This document shows, piece by piece, positions 16,788-25,410 of a DNA stretch of 53,081 bases (positions within the stretch are counted from its first letter, which is position 1; each line of letters starts with the position of its first letter). The stretch is from an uncultured Gammaproteobacteria bacterium (lineage in GTDB: Bacteria; Pseudomonadota; Gammaproteobacteria; Steroidobacterales; XN24): the NCBI GenBank assembly GCA_947259915.1, contig CAMYOC010000028.1:85080-138160 (forward strand), in the 5' to 3' direction. Both the position numbers and the translations under genes were made by a program. The notes below the pieces were generated by a model. It ran no database searches. It saw only the letters and a list, made by a program, of their open reading frames with translations, and had not been told where the DNA came from.

Positions 16788-17966
16788 ATGGCCACACCCA
16801 TGGATCACAAGCGGAGCGCGCGCCTGGACGAAGCACCCTACACGGTGCCGGTCTATCCGCAGCTGCCGTTCGAACCGGTCGCCGGCGAAGGGGTCTATCT
16901 GCTGGACCGGGACGGCCGCCGGATCCTGGACATGTACGGTGGCCACGCGGTGGCCAGCCTCGGCTACGGCCATCCCCGCCTTACTGCGGCTATCTGCGAG
17001 CAGGCGCAACGGCTTCTGTTTCAGAGCAACGTCGTGCCGTTGGAGATACGTGCCCGGGCTGCCCAGGCTCTGGCCGCTTTCGCGCCGCCCGGTCTGGACC
17101 GGGTATTCCTGGTCAACAGCGGCGCCGAGGCCAACGAGAACGCGCTGCGCATCGCCTGCCGGCGCAGCGGACGCGGGCGGGTGATCGCGCTCGAGGGCGG
17201 TTTCCACGGTCGCAGCGCAGCTTGCAGCGCGGTGACCTGGGGCGCGGCGGAACGCTGGTACGGGTTTCCGCGGATGCCGTTCGACGTGAGTTTTGTGCCG
17301 CGCGATGATCCCGCGGCGCTAGGGGATGCGATGGGGGCCGACGTGGCCGCCGTAATCATCGAGCCGATCCAGGGTGTCGCTGGCGCGGTGGATATCTCTC
17401 ATGAATATCTGCGCGCGGCGCGAAACCTGAGCGCCACGCACGGCAGCCTGCTGATCTTTGATGAAGTCCAGTGCGGTGTCGGCCGCAGCGGCTACCCCTT
17501 CGCCGCCGATGCCGCGGGCGTCACGCCGGACCTGCTGACCACCGCGAAGGGTCTGGCCGGCGGATTGCCGGCTGGCGCGGTGATCATGACCGATGCCATC
17601 GCCGAAGAGCTCGGACCCGGCGATCTGGGTACGACATTCGGCGGGGGTCCGCTGGCCTGTGCCGCGATCGAGGCGGTGATCGCAACCATCCGCGAAACGC
17701 ATCTGCTGGAGAACGTGCGGCGACTCTCGGCCCGGCTGCGTGAGGAATGCCTCACGGGTCCGGTCACTTCGATCCAGGGTGGTGGCTTCCTGCTCGGTCT
17801 GCGCACGACCAGACCGGCGGCCGAGATCCGCGACGCGCTGCTGGAGCGAGGCATCCTGACCGGCACCAGCGGCGATCCCCGGATCCTCAGATTGTTACCC
17901 CCTCTGGTGCTCGAGGACAGCCATGTCGACCAGCTCGTAAATGCCCTGACGGAGATTCAGCCTTGA
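16788..17966 (+). CDS. argD: acylornithine aminotransferase (class III PLP enzyme)
   Basis: A 392-residue class III aminotransferase starting 1 nt after argC. MYGGHAVASLGYGHP, NSGAEANENALRIA and GGFHGRSAA mark the cofactor-phosphate and substrate region. LLIFDEVQCGVGRSG holds the PLP Asp and TTAKGLAGGLP the Schiff-base lysine at about 246. It transaminates acylglutamate semialdehyde to acylornithine using glutamate. It could serve the succinyl as well as the acetyl pathway. The TTG start of the next gene overlaps its stop (TTGA). Confidence 0.93.
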   Translation: MATPMDHKRSARLDEAPYTVPVYPQLPFEPVAGEGVYLLDRDGRRILDMYGGHAVASLGYGHPRLTAAICEQAQRLLFQSNVVPLEIRARAAQALAAFAPPGLDRVFLVNSGAEANENALRIACRRSGRGRVIALEGGFHGRSAACSAVTWGAAERWYGFPRMPFDVSFVPRDDPAALGDAMGADVAAVIIEPIQGVAGAVDISHEYLRAARNLSATHGSLLIFDEVQCGVGRSGYPFAADAAGVTPDLLTTAKGLAGGLPAGAVIMTDAIAEELGPGDLGTTFGGGPLACAAIEAVIATIRETHLLENVRRLSARLREECLTGPVTSIQGGGFLLGLRTTRPAAEIRDALLERGILTGTSGDPRILRLLPPLVLEDSHVDQLVNALTEIQP

Positions 17967-18973
17967 ACAACTTCCTCGATCTCGCCGACCTTGACCGCAA
18001 CGAGATCCGCTCGTTGCTGGCCCTGGCCACCGGGCTGGAACGCAGCCCACAACCCCAGGCGCTCGCCGGCCGCGTGCTGGGTCTGGTGTTTATGAATCCG
18101 TCGCTGCGCACCCTGGCGTCCTTCCAGGCGGGCATGGCGCGCCTGGGCGGTAACAGCTTTGTCATATCCACCGGTTCCAGCTGGCAGCTGGAATACCGCG
18201 ACGGCGTGCCGATGACCGGCGAGGCGGCCGAGCATATCCGTGAGGCGATCCCGGTGCTGGCCAGCTATGCCGACGTGATCGGCGTACGCGCCTTCGCCAA
18301 GGGACAAACGCTGGAGGAAGATCTGTCCGAACCGGTGTTCCGGGCCTTGTCCGAGCTCTGCCCGGTGCCGCTGATCAACATGGAATCGGCGACCAACCAC
18401 CCCTGCCAGGCGCTGGGCGACTGGAAGACCCTTGACGATCTGGAGGTGCCCGGCGCGGGCGGCAAGTTCGTGTTGTCCTGGGCCAATCATCCCAAGGCGC
18501 TGCCGCTGGCGGTCCCCTCCGCGGTGGTGCACATGGCTGCGCTGCGCGGGATGGATGTCACGGTTTTGAGACCGGAAGGCTTCGCCTTGCCGGAGCCGAT
18601 CATGGCGCGCGCACGCGAGGCAGCCGCCGCCAGCGGCGGACGGGTCGGGGAGACCGACGATCGACAGGCCGCGATGGCCGGCGCTCAGGTGTTATATGCA
18701 AAATCCTGGGGCTGCACCTCGGCCTATGGCGACGCCGATCAAGACGCGGCCCTGCGGGCGCGCTACGCGGACTGGACCGTCGCCGAAGATTGGTTCCGGC
18801 CCGCGGCCGCAGACTGTTATTTTATGCATTGCCTGCCGGTGCGGCGGGAAGTGGTGGTGGCCGGTGACGTACTTGAGGGACCGCGCAGCCGCGTCATCCC
18901 CCAGGCCCGGAACCGGATGTTTGCGCAGATGGCGGTGCTGCATCGTCTGTTAAGCAGGAGCAATCCGACGTGA
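17963..18973 (+). CDS. argF': N-acylornithine carbamoyltransferase, probably succinyl-type
   Basis: The start is the TTG at 17963 overlapping the argD stop, giving MNNFLDLADLDR, which matches the family N-terminus; earlier starts lie inside argD. The 336-residue protein carries the carbamoyl phosphate region FMNPSLRTLAS and HCLPVRR, and WANHPKALPLAVPSA, which reads closer to Bacteroides SOTCase than Xanthomonas AOTCase. The specificity residue, Glu92 in Xanthomonas AOTCase and Pro90 in B. fragilis SOTCase, is Ala89 here (GEAAEHI). Published mutagenesis, as I recall, showed E92A, E92P, E92S and E92V each convert AOTCase to succinylornithine use. Oddity: the usual RTR of the carbamoyl-phosphate loop is RTL. 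Acyl identity is therefore a prediction. Confidence 0.88.
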   Translation: MNNFLDLADLDRNEIRSLLALATGLERSPQPQALAGRVLGLVFMNPSLRTLASFQAGMARLGGNSFVISTGSSWQLEYRDGVPMTGEAAEHIREAIPVLASYADVIGVRAFAKGQTLEEDLSEPVFRALSELCPVPLINMESATNHPCQALGDWKTLDDLEVPGAGGKFVLSWANHPKALPLAVPSAVVHMAALRGMDVTVLRPEGFALPEPIMARAREAAAASGGRVGETDDRQAAMAGAQVLYAKSWGCTSAYGDADQDAALRARYADWTVAEDWFRPAAADCYFMHCLPVRREVVVAGDVLEGPRSRVIPQARNRMFAQMAVLHRLLSRSNPT

Positions 18974-19911
18974 AAACCCGGGGTGAACGGGCCATCGTGG
19001 TGGCGGCGCTGAAAGACGCCGTGCCCTATATCCGTATGTTCAAACGCAAGGTCTTTGTGATCAAATGCGGCGGCGCCGTATTCGCCGATGAAGAGGCCAC
19101 CCGTCACCTGGTCGAGCAGGTCGGTCTGCTGCACGAACTTGGGATCCGGGTGGTGCTGGTCCATGGCGGCGGACCTCAATCGACCAAGCTGGCCGATGCG
19201 CTCGGCGTGCCGGCGCGCTTTGTCGAGGGCCGGCGGGTAACCGATGCCGGCGCCCTCGAGATCTCCACCATGGTGCTCAATGGTTTGGTCAACACGCGTA
19301 TCCTCGCCGCCTGTCGCGACCTGGGGCTGCAGGCCGTCGGGATGAGTGGCGTCGATGCCGGATTGATCCGGGCCACTCGCCGCCCGCCAGTGGATCTGCC
19401 CGGCGACGGAGATGCCCAGGTGGACTACGGTTTTGTCGGCGATATCGAGATGGTTGCCAGCGAAGTGCTGCAACGACAGCTGGATGCCGGCTTCCTGCCG
19501 GTGATAAGCCCCCTGTCCGCCGACGACTCCGGCGTGCTGCTGAATATCAACGCCGACACGGTGGCCGCCGCCATCGCCGCCGCGCTGGGCGCCGAAAAAC
19601 TGATCCTGGCCACCGGTGCGGCGGGTATCCTCGAGGACCCGGATGATCCGGATTCACTGATCTCTTTTGTCGATCTGGCCGGTCTCGCACGCCTGCGCAA
19701 GACCGGCAAACTCGCCGCCGGTATGGGTCCGAAGGCCGATGCCATCGAGGCGGCCGTGCGCAGCGGGGTGCGCCGGGTTCACGTGATCTCTCATGACCTG
19801 GCCGACAGCCTGCTGCTGGAAGTATTCACCAACGAGGGCACCGGTACACTGGTCGTCGATGACATCGAAAGCCTCACGCCTGCCGAGCAGAGCGCCGGCG
19901 GCCCGGGCTGA
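18970..19911 (+). CDS. argB: N-acylglutamate kinase
   Basis: GTG start overlaps the previous stop (GTGA). A 313-residue amino-acid kinase: KCGGAVF near residue 34 and LVHGGGPQSTKLADALG carry the nucleotide and glutamate contacts, GRRVTDAGALE the acyl-substrate loop, and LNINADTVAAAIAAAL the C-terminal ATP region. It phosphorylates the acylated glutamate in the second step. Unlike Xanthomonas ArgB there is no C-terminal acetyltransferase domain, so the first step must be encoded elsewhere or by another protein. The last residues (PAEQSAGGPG) are a loose tail. Confidence 0.93.
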   Translation: MKTRGERAIVVAALKDAVPYIRMFKRKVFVIKCGGAVFADEEATRHLVEQVGLLHELGIRVVLVHGGGPQSTKLADALGVPARFVEGRRVTDAGALEISTMVLNGLVNTRILAACRDLGLQAVGMSGVDAGLIRATRRPPVDLPGDGDAQVDYGFVGDIEMVASEVLQRQLDAGFLPVISPLSADDSGVLLNINADTVAAAIAAALGAEKLILATGAAGILEDPDDPDSLISFVDLAGLARLRKTGKLAAGMGPKADAIEAAVRSGVRRVHVISHDLADSLLLEVFTNEGTGTLVVDDIESLTPAEQSAGGPG

Positions 19912-19964
19912 GCCGCTAGAATAGACGTGTCTGAAACCAATCCGCCGGCTGGCCAAGAAAACAC

Positions 19965-21158
19965 ATGAGCAGACTCTGGGATAAAGGCGATCCGCTCGAT
20001 CGCGGCGTGCTGGAATTCACCGCCGGCGAGGATCATCAGCTGGACAACCGCCTGGTGTCTTACGATGCACGGGCCTCCATCGCCCATGCCGAGATGCTCG
20101 CGGCCAGCGGCCTGCTCGATGCAACACATCTGCAGCAGATCCGCGACGGCCTTGACGAACTGGCCGCGGAGCATGCGGCCGGCGGCTGGCGCGTGAGTCT
20201 CGAGGAAGAAGACGTGCATACGGCTTTGGAGACACGTCTCTCGGGCCGGGCACCCGAGGCGGGTGCCCGCCTGCACCTGGGTCGCTCGCGCAACGACCCG
20301 GTTCTGGCCGCGTTGCGACTCTATCTCAAGGACGTCTGCGGCCAGCTCCACGACGGCGCCGAGGCCGTGGCTGCGGCGCTGGATGCATTGTCCGAGCGCG
20401 AACGTGACACGCGGCTGCCGGGTTATACCCATCTGCAGCCGGCCATGCCGAGTTCGGTGCCGCTGTGGGCCGGCGCCTATGCCGCGGAGCTGCGTGATGA
20501 TGCAGCAGGCCTGCTCGCCGCGCGCCGGCGCGTCGACAAGAACCCGCTCGGGTCCGCCGCCGGCTACGGTGCGCCGAGCCTGCCCCTCAACCGGGAGTTC
20601 ACCCGCGAGCGCCTGGGCTTCGCCGAGACTCAGGAACCGGTGACGGCCGTACAACTCTCCCGTGGCAAGGGCGAATCACAGCTGGTGTTCGAAATCCATC
20701 TGCTGATGTCGGATCTGAGCCGCCTGGCCTCGGACCTGATCCTGTTTTGCACACAGGAATTCAGCTTTGTGTCGCTGCCGAACAGCATGACGACCGGCTC
20801 GTCGATCATGCCGCAAAAACGCAATCCCGACGTGTTCGAGCTGATCCGCGGGCGCACCGCCACCTCGCTGGCGTGCCTGACCGAGATCCTCAGCGTAGGC
20901 GCCAAGCTGCCGTCGGGCTATCACCGCGACCTGCAGCTGATCAAAGCGCCGTTGTTCCGGGCCATCGATCTGGCGCATGACGTCCTTGGCGTACTGGTCC
21001 GGGCGCTGCCGGAGATACGTTTCATCCCCGAGAACATCGCGATGGAAGAGAGTCTCTACGCCACCGAAGAGGCCTACCGTATGGTGGTCGAGGACGGCGT
21101 CCCGTTCCGCGAGGCCTATCGGCGGGTCGGCGCGCGTTTCCGGCCAGGCGAAGATTGA
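19965..21158 (+). CDS. argH: argininosuccinate lyase
   Basis: A 397-residue member of the fumarase/aspartase family. The signature GSSIMPQKRNPD (about 279-290) carries the mobile catalytic loop, TRLPGYTHLQPAMPS holds the His motif, and LGRSRNDPV the substrate segment. It splits argininosuccinate into arginine and fumarate, the last step. At 397 residues it is shorter than the 457 of E. coli ArgH; most of the missing length is at the C-terminus after PFREAYRRVG. It is separated from argB by 53 nt and ends the arginine operon. Confidence 0.94.
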   Translation: MSRLWDKGDPLDRGVLEFTAGEDHQLDNRLVSYDARASIAHAEMLAASGLLDATHLQQIRDGLDELAAEHAAGGWRVSLEEEDVHTALETRLSGRAPEAGARLHLGRSRNDPVLAALRLYLKDVCGQLHDGAEAVAAALDALSERERDTRLPGYTHLQPAMPSSVPLWAGAYAAELRDDAAGLLAARRRVDKNPLGSAAGYGAPSLPLNREFTRERLGFAETQEPVTAVQLSRGKGESQLVFEIHLLMSDLSRLASDLILFCTQEFSFVSLPNSMTTGSSIMPQKRNPDVFELIRGRTATSLACLTEILSVGAKLPSGYHRDLQLIKAPLFRAIDLAHDVLGVLVRALPEIRFIPENIAMEESLYATEEAYRMVVEDGVPFREAYRRVGARFRPGED

Positions 21159-21179
21159 GCGGAACCGGGGAGTTCAGTT

Positions 21180-21620
21180 ATGGCCATCTGGTATCACCCG
21201 CCGGACCTCGACATCCTCAACGGGCTCAACAAAGGCACCATCCACGAGGTGCTGGACATCCGCTTTACCGACTTCGGCGATGACTTTATCGAGGCGCGGA
21301 TGCCGGCCGATCCTCGCACCCACCAGCCGCACGGCATCCTCCACGGCGGCGCCTCGGTGGTGCTGGCCGAGAGCCTGGGCAGCACCGGCGCCACGCTATG
21401 CGTCGACAACCAGCACTTCTTCTGCGTCGGCCAGGAGATCAACGCCAACCATATCCGTTCGGTCCGTGACGGCGAGGTCATCGGCCGCGCGGAACCGATC
21501 CACCTCGGTCGCCGCAGTCAGGTCTGGAGTATCCGCATCAATGACCAGCGCGGCCGGCTGGTCTGCGTATCGCGCCTGACCCTGGCCGTGCTGGCCCGGG
21601 ACAAGAACCGGACCGCGTGA
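21180..21620 (+). CDS. hotdog-fold acyl-CoA thioesterase (PaaI/YdiI type)
   Basis: A 146-residue hotdog protein. PHGILHGGASVVLAESLGS is the helix-containing signature of the PaaI/MenI (YdiI) group, whose His and Glu sit in HGG and AES. GQEINANHIRSVRDGEV is the following strand region. These enzymes hydrolyse aryl- or hydroxyphenacyl-type CoA thioesters. The physiological substrate is unknown. Starts 21 nt after argH and overlaps the methyltransferase by 4 nt (GTGA). Confidence 0.88.
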   Translation: MAIWYHPPDLDILNGLNKGTIHEVLDIRFTDFGDDFIEARMPADPRTHQPHGILHGGASVVLAESLGSTGATLCVDNQHFFCVGQEINANHIRSVRDGEVIGRAEPIHLGRRSQVWSIRINDQRGRLVCVSRLTLAVLARDKNRTA

Positions 21621-22207
21621 GCCTCGGACCCGAACACTGGGAAGCGCTGTATCTCGAGGGGCGCATGCCCTGGGACGCCGGCGGCGTGCCGGCAGAGCTG
21701 GACACCTTTGTCGATACCGGACCGATCGGTCGCCAGGTACTGGTGCCGGGATGTGGCTCAGCCTATGAAGCCGCCCGCCTGGCAGCCGCCGGATCCCAGG
21801 TGCTGGCGGTCGACTTCAGCGCTGCGGCGGTGGCGCGGGCCCGCGCGGTGACCGCCGGCAGTGGCGCCGTGATCCTGGAAGCGGATTTTTTCGAGCTGAA
21901 CGGACGTCGTTACGATCTGATCTACGAACGCGCCTTTATGTGCGCGCTGACGCCGGATCGGCGTCTCGACTGGGCCCGCCAATGTGCCCGTCTGCTGCAC
22001 CCGGGCGGTCGCCTGGCGGGACTGTTTTTTACCGATGGCGAAGCCAGCGACGGCCCGCCTTTTGGCATCGCGGAGGCAGATCTCCAGGCACTGCTGTCGC
22101 GTTGGTTCCTGCGTCTGGAGGACCGCGCGTCGACCGGCTCGTTGCCGGTGTTCGTCGACCGGGAGCGTTGGCAGGTATGGGCACGCAATGAGGCCGTTGT
22201 GGATTGA
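21617..22207 (+). CDS. SAM-dependent methyltransferase, TPMT family
   Basis: GTG start overlaps the thioesterase stop. The 196-residue protein has an N-terminus ending in MPWDAGGVPAEL, the SAM motif I LVPGCGSAYEAARLAAAG, acidic motif II LAVDFS and motif post-I EADFFEL. This combination is that of thiopurine S-methyltransferase (TPMT) relatives, which methylate thiols, selenium or tellurium species, though many bacterial members are uncharacterised. RAFMCAL fits the catalytic-loop region. Confidence 0.85.
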   Translation: MSLGPEHWEALYLEGRMPWDAGGVPAELDTFVDTGPIGRQVLVPGCGSAYEAARLAAAGSQVLAVDFSAAAVARARAVTAGSGAVILEADFFELNGRRYDLIYERAFMCALTPDRRLDWARQCARLLHPGGRLAGLFFTDGEASDGPPFGIAEADLQALLSRWFLRLEDRASTGSLPVFVDRERWQVWARNEAVVD

Positions 22208-22251
22208 CGCCGGGGTTATACTTGAGCGCCCTGATCCCGCCGGTGGAACCC

Positions 22252-22467
22252 ATGCGCAGCCTGTTGCTCATCGTCATCCTGTCACTGACCGCTTGCGGCC
22301 AGCGCGGCGCCCTCTATCTGCCGGAGGAAGACGGCGTCACACCGGTGCCGGAAGTGGCGCCCGAACCCGGGTTTGATCCGCTGCAGGAGGCCGGCGAGGA
22401 CGAGCCGGAAGACGAGGCCGAGGGCGCTGAGTCCATGGATGATGCCGAAGCCGAATCCGGACCCTGA
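22252..22467 (+). CDS. lptM: LptM-like lipoprotein (LPS translocon maturation)
   Basis: The ATG at 22252 gives a 71-residue lipoprotein: signal MRSLLLIVILSL, lipobox LTAC, then GQRGALYLPEE, the short motif seen in LptM (formerly YifL: GLKGPLYFP). The tail is acidic and Pro/Glu-rich, likely disordered. LptM binds LptD/LptE in the outer membrane and helps LptD acquire its disulfides. Earlier starts in frame (22204) add unconserved residues. It lies 20 nt before polA; in Enterobacteria lptM sits before dapF instead. Confidence 0.75.
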   Translation: MRSLLLIVILSLTACGQRGALYLPEEDGVTPVPEVAPEPGFDPLQEAGEDEPEDEAEGAESMDDAEAESGP

Positions 22468-22487
22468 GCCGGCCACCGCTGACGTTC

Positions 22488-25202
22488 ATGAAGACCGAGC
22501 CTGACACCGACACGCTGATCCTGGTGGACGGCTCCTCGTATCTGTACCGGGCGTTCCATGCGATGCCGCCGCTGAGCAATCGGGAGGGCCAGCCCACCGG
22601 CGCCATCCTCGGCGTACTCAACATGCTGCACAGGCTGATCAAGGATCATGCGCCGACACGGATGGCGGTGGTCTTCGACGCACCGGGGAAGACGTTCCGC
22701 GACGAGTTGTTCGCTGAATACAAAGCCAATCGGCCGCCCATGCCCGATGAGCTGCGCGGGCAGATCGATCCCCTGCTCGAAGCCATCGAGGCGCTGGGTC
22801 TGCCGCTGCTGCGGGTGCAGGGTGTGGAGGCCGACGACGTGATCGGCACGCTGGCTCGGAGCGACCAGGGCAAAGTCCTGGTCTCCACCGGCGACAAGGA
22901 CATGGCCCAACTGGTGGACGCACGGGTGTCGCTGGTCAACACCATGACCGATACGTTTTTGGACGAAGCCGGGGTCGAGGCGAAATTCGGGGTACGCCCG
23001 GATCAGATCATCGATTATCTGGCACTGATCGGTGACAGTTCCGACAATATCCCCGGCGTGCCAAAAGTCGGTCCGAAGACGGCGGCCAAATGGCTCGCCA
23101 GCTACGGCTCCGTCGCCGGCATCCGCAGTCACGCCGACGAGATCGCCGGCAAGGTCGGCGAGAGCCTGCGCGCGCACCTGGATCAGCTGGCGCTGTCGCA
23201 GCAGCTGGCCACCATCGTCTGCGACGTGGCGCTGGAGACAGCCCCGGAAGAGCTGACGCGAAAACCCGCCGATACCGAGGCCCTGCGCGAGATCTACCGG
23301 CGTCTCGAGTTCAATGCGCTGCTGCGACAGCTGCCCGACGGACCCGACGACAAAGAAACGGCCGACGCATCCGACCCGCCAGGCGGCGAACCTGAGACTC
23401 GTTACGATACCGTGCTCGACGAGCCGGCACTGGACGGCTGGCTCGATGAACTGGACAAGGCCGGGCAATTTGCCTTCGACACCGAGACCGACAGTCTCGA
23501 TTACATGCGCGCGCGCATCGTCGGCGTCTCCTTTGCGGTCGAGCCCGGACGGGCAGCCTATGTCCCGCTGGATCACGATTATCCCGGCGCCCCGGAGCAG
23601 CTGGATCGGGATACCGTGCTTGCGCGACTAAAGCCGCTGCTGGAGGATCCGGCACGCGGCAAGATCGGCCACCACATCAAGTACGACGCCCACGTGCTGG
23701 CCAACCACGGCATCAGCCTGGCCGGCATCCGCCACGACACGATGCTGGAATCCTATGTCTTGAACAGCACCACCACCCGTCATGATATGGACTCGGTGGC
23801 GCTGGCCTACCTGGGCATCAAGACGACCCACTTCGAGGACGTCGCGGGTAAGGGCGCCAAACAGCTCAGCTTTAATCAGGTAGATCTCGAGCAGGCCGCA
23901 CCCTATGCCGCCGAAGACGCCGATGTGACACTGCGCCTGCACCGGGAGATGTATCCCGAACTGGAAAAGACCGGCCGTCTCGCCGCCGTCTACAACGACA
24001 TCGAGATGCCGCTGGTCCCGATCCTGACCACGATCGAGCATAGCGGTGTGCGCCTCGATGTCGCCATGCTCGAGAAACAGAGCCGCGAGCTGGCCACGGA
24101 GATGCACAAGCTGGAGCTGGCTGCGCACGAAGCTGCCGGCGGCCCATTCAACCTGAGTTCGCCAAAACAGCTACAGGAGATCCTGTTTGAGCGGCTCGAG
24201 CTGCCGGTGGTGCGCAAGACGCCCAAGGGCCAGCCCTCCACCGCCGAGGACGTACTGGCGGAACTCGCGGACAAACACGATCTGCCGCGCCTGATCCTCG
24301 AGCACCGGGAGCTGTCCAAGCTGCGCTCTACCTACACCGAGAAGCTGCCAAAGCAGGTCAATCCCGACACGGGCCGGGTCCACACCTCGTATCATCAGGC
24401 CGTCGCCGCGACCGGTCGCCTGTCATCCTCGGACCCGAATCTGCAGAACATCCCGGTGCGCACCCCGCAGGGCAGACGCATCCGCAAGGCTTTCGTGGCG
24501 GAACAGGGATATCTGCTGCTGGCGGCGGACTATTCCCAGATCGAGCTGCGGATCATGGCGCATCTGTCCGGGGACGAGGGCCTGGTGGAGGCATTCCGGG
24601 CCGACGCCGACATCCACCGGGCTACCGCCGCTGAAGTCTTCGAGGTGGCCCAGGAGGACGTCAGCGGCGCGCAGCGCCGCTCGGCCAAGGCGATCAACTT
24701 CGGTCTGATCTACGGCATGTCGGCCTTTGGTCTGGCGCGCCAGCTCGGCATCGAGCGCGGCGAGGCCCAAACCTACGTCGATTTGTATTTCGAGCGTTAT
24801 CCGGGGGTCAAGGCCTATATGGATCAAACAAGGGAGCAGGCCCGTGAACAAGGCTATGTGGAGACCGTGTTTGGCCGCCGTCTGTATCTGCCTGAGATCC
24901 GCGCGCGCAACCCGCAGCGCCGTCAATATGCCGAGCGCAGCGCCATCAACGCACCGATGCAGGGCACCGCGGCCGATATCATCAAACGGGCCATGATCAC
25001 CGTGGATCAATGGCTTGCGAAGAGCGGCTCCCAGGCACGGATGATCATGCAGGTGCACGACGAGCTGGTGCTCGAGGTGCCCGCAAACAACATCGATGCC
25101 ACCGAACGCACGGTGGTGGAGTGCATGGTCGGCGCGGCGGAATTGTCGGTCCCGCTCAAGGTCGACACCGGGCGGGGCCCGAACTGGGACGAGGCCCACT
25201 AG
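22488..25202 (+). CDS. polA: DNA polymerase I
   Basis: A 904-residue complete PolI. Residues 1-290 are the 5' nuclease (LILVDGSSYLYRAFHAM, EADDVIG, STGDKDMAQLV). About 320-510 are the 3'-5' exonuclease with FDTETDSLDY, YDAHVLANH and AAEDADVTLRL, so proofreading residues are kept. The polymerase domain follows with LLLAADYSQIELRIMAH (motif A), RRSAKAINFGLIYGMSAFGL (motif B) and QVHDELVLEVP (motif C). It fills gaps and removes RNA primers. The short distance from lptM suggests one transcript, ended by the terminator at 25344-25388. Confidence 0.98.
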   Translation: MKTEPDTDTLILVDGSSYLYRAFHAMPPLSNREGQPTGAILGVLNMLHRLIKDHAPTRMAVVFDAPGKTFRDELFAEYKANRPPMPDELRGQIDPLLEAIEALGLPLLRVQGVEADDVIGTLARSDQGKVLVSTGDKDMAQLVDARVSLVNTMTDTFLDEAGVEAKFGVRPDQIIDYLALIGDSSDNIPGVPKVGPKTAAKWLASYGSVAGIRSHADEIAGKVGESLRAHLDQLALSQQLATIVCDVALETAPEELTRKPADTEALREIYRRLEFNALLRQLPDGPDDKETADASDPPGGEPETRYDTVLDEPALDGWLDELDKAGQFAFDTETDSLDYMRARIVGVSFAVEPGRAAYVPLDHDYPGAPEQLDRDTVLARLKPLLEDPARGKIGHHIKYDAHVLANHGISLAGIRHDTMLESYVLNSTTTRHDMDSVALAYLGIKTTHFEDVAGKGAKQLSFNQVDLEQAAPYAAEDADVTLRLHREMYPELEKTGRLAAVYNDIEMPLVPILTTIEHSGVRLDVAMLEKQSRELATEMHKLELAAHEAAGGPFNLSSPKQLQEILFERLELPVVRKTPKGQPSTAEDVLAELADKHDLPRLILEHRELSKLRSTYTEKLPKQVNPDTGRVHTSYHQAVAATGRLSSSDPNLQNIPVRTPQGRRIRKAFVAEQGYLLLAADYSQIELRIMAHLSGDEGLVEAFRADADIHRATAAEVFEVAQEDVSGAQRRSAKAINFGLIYGMSAFGLARQLGIERGEAQTYVDLYFERYPGVKAYMDQTREQAREQGYVETVFGRRLYLPEIRARNPQRRQYAERSAINAPMQGTAADIIKRAMITVDQWLAKSGSQARMIMQVHDELVLEVPANNIDATERTVVECMVGAAELSVPLKVDTGRGPNWDEAH

Positions 25203-25259
25203 GCGCCGGCGCTATCATCGCCGGCCGCGGAACTCGTACGGGCATGGACGGTCTACGTT

Positions 25260-25388
25260 TTTGAGCGCTATTGAGACGCTCGCCCGCTTCTCTCCCTGAG
25301 CGGGCTGGCAGCCCGGCGGACCCCCCGCCGGATGCGACGCTTGGCCCCGGGATGGCCGGATTTATCCGGTACCCCGGGGCTTTTTTTG
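25260..25388 (+). ncRNA. candidate small RNA with C-rich loops between polA and engB
   Basis: Seen: four stem-loops in a row. GAGCG/CGCTC at 25263-25281; GCCCGCT/AGCGGGC at 25282-25305 with a pyrimidine loop TCTCTCCCTG; CCGGCGG/CCGCCGG at 25313-25331 with loop ACCCC; and the terminator. Known: Spot 42 lies between polA and engB (yihA) in Enterobacteria, and as I recall ErsA of Pseudomonas and sX13 of Xanthomonas also lie behind polA and use C-rich loops to pair with ribosome sites. The position and loops suggest a functional relative. No clear promoter is visible, so the RNA might be cut from the polA mRNA 3' end; its 5' end is uncertain. Confidence 0.5.
25344..25388 (+). terminator. Rho-independent terminator
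   Basis: GCCCCGGG (25344-25351) pairs with CCCGGGGC (25373-25380); an inner CCGGA/TCCGG stem extends the hairpin, and seven T residues follow directly. The U-tract lies on the plus strand only, so it ends polA and the candidate small RNA rather than engB. Confidence 0.92.
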
Positions 25389-25410
25389 TCTGTCCTCGCG
25401 GGTCTCGCGG

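Noticed and set aside
22314..23576. 420-codon minus-strand open frame
   Set aside because: Antisense to lptM and polA; no motif.
25203..25262. Promoter for the candidate small RNA
   Set aside because: Possible -10-like hexamers (TATCAT, TACGTT) lack a matching -35 element, so no promoter is claimed.
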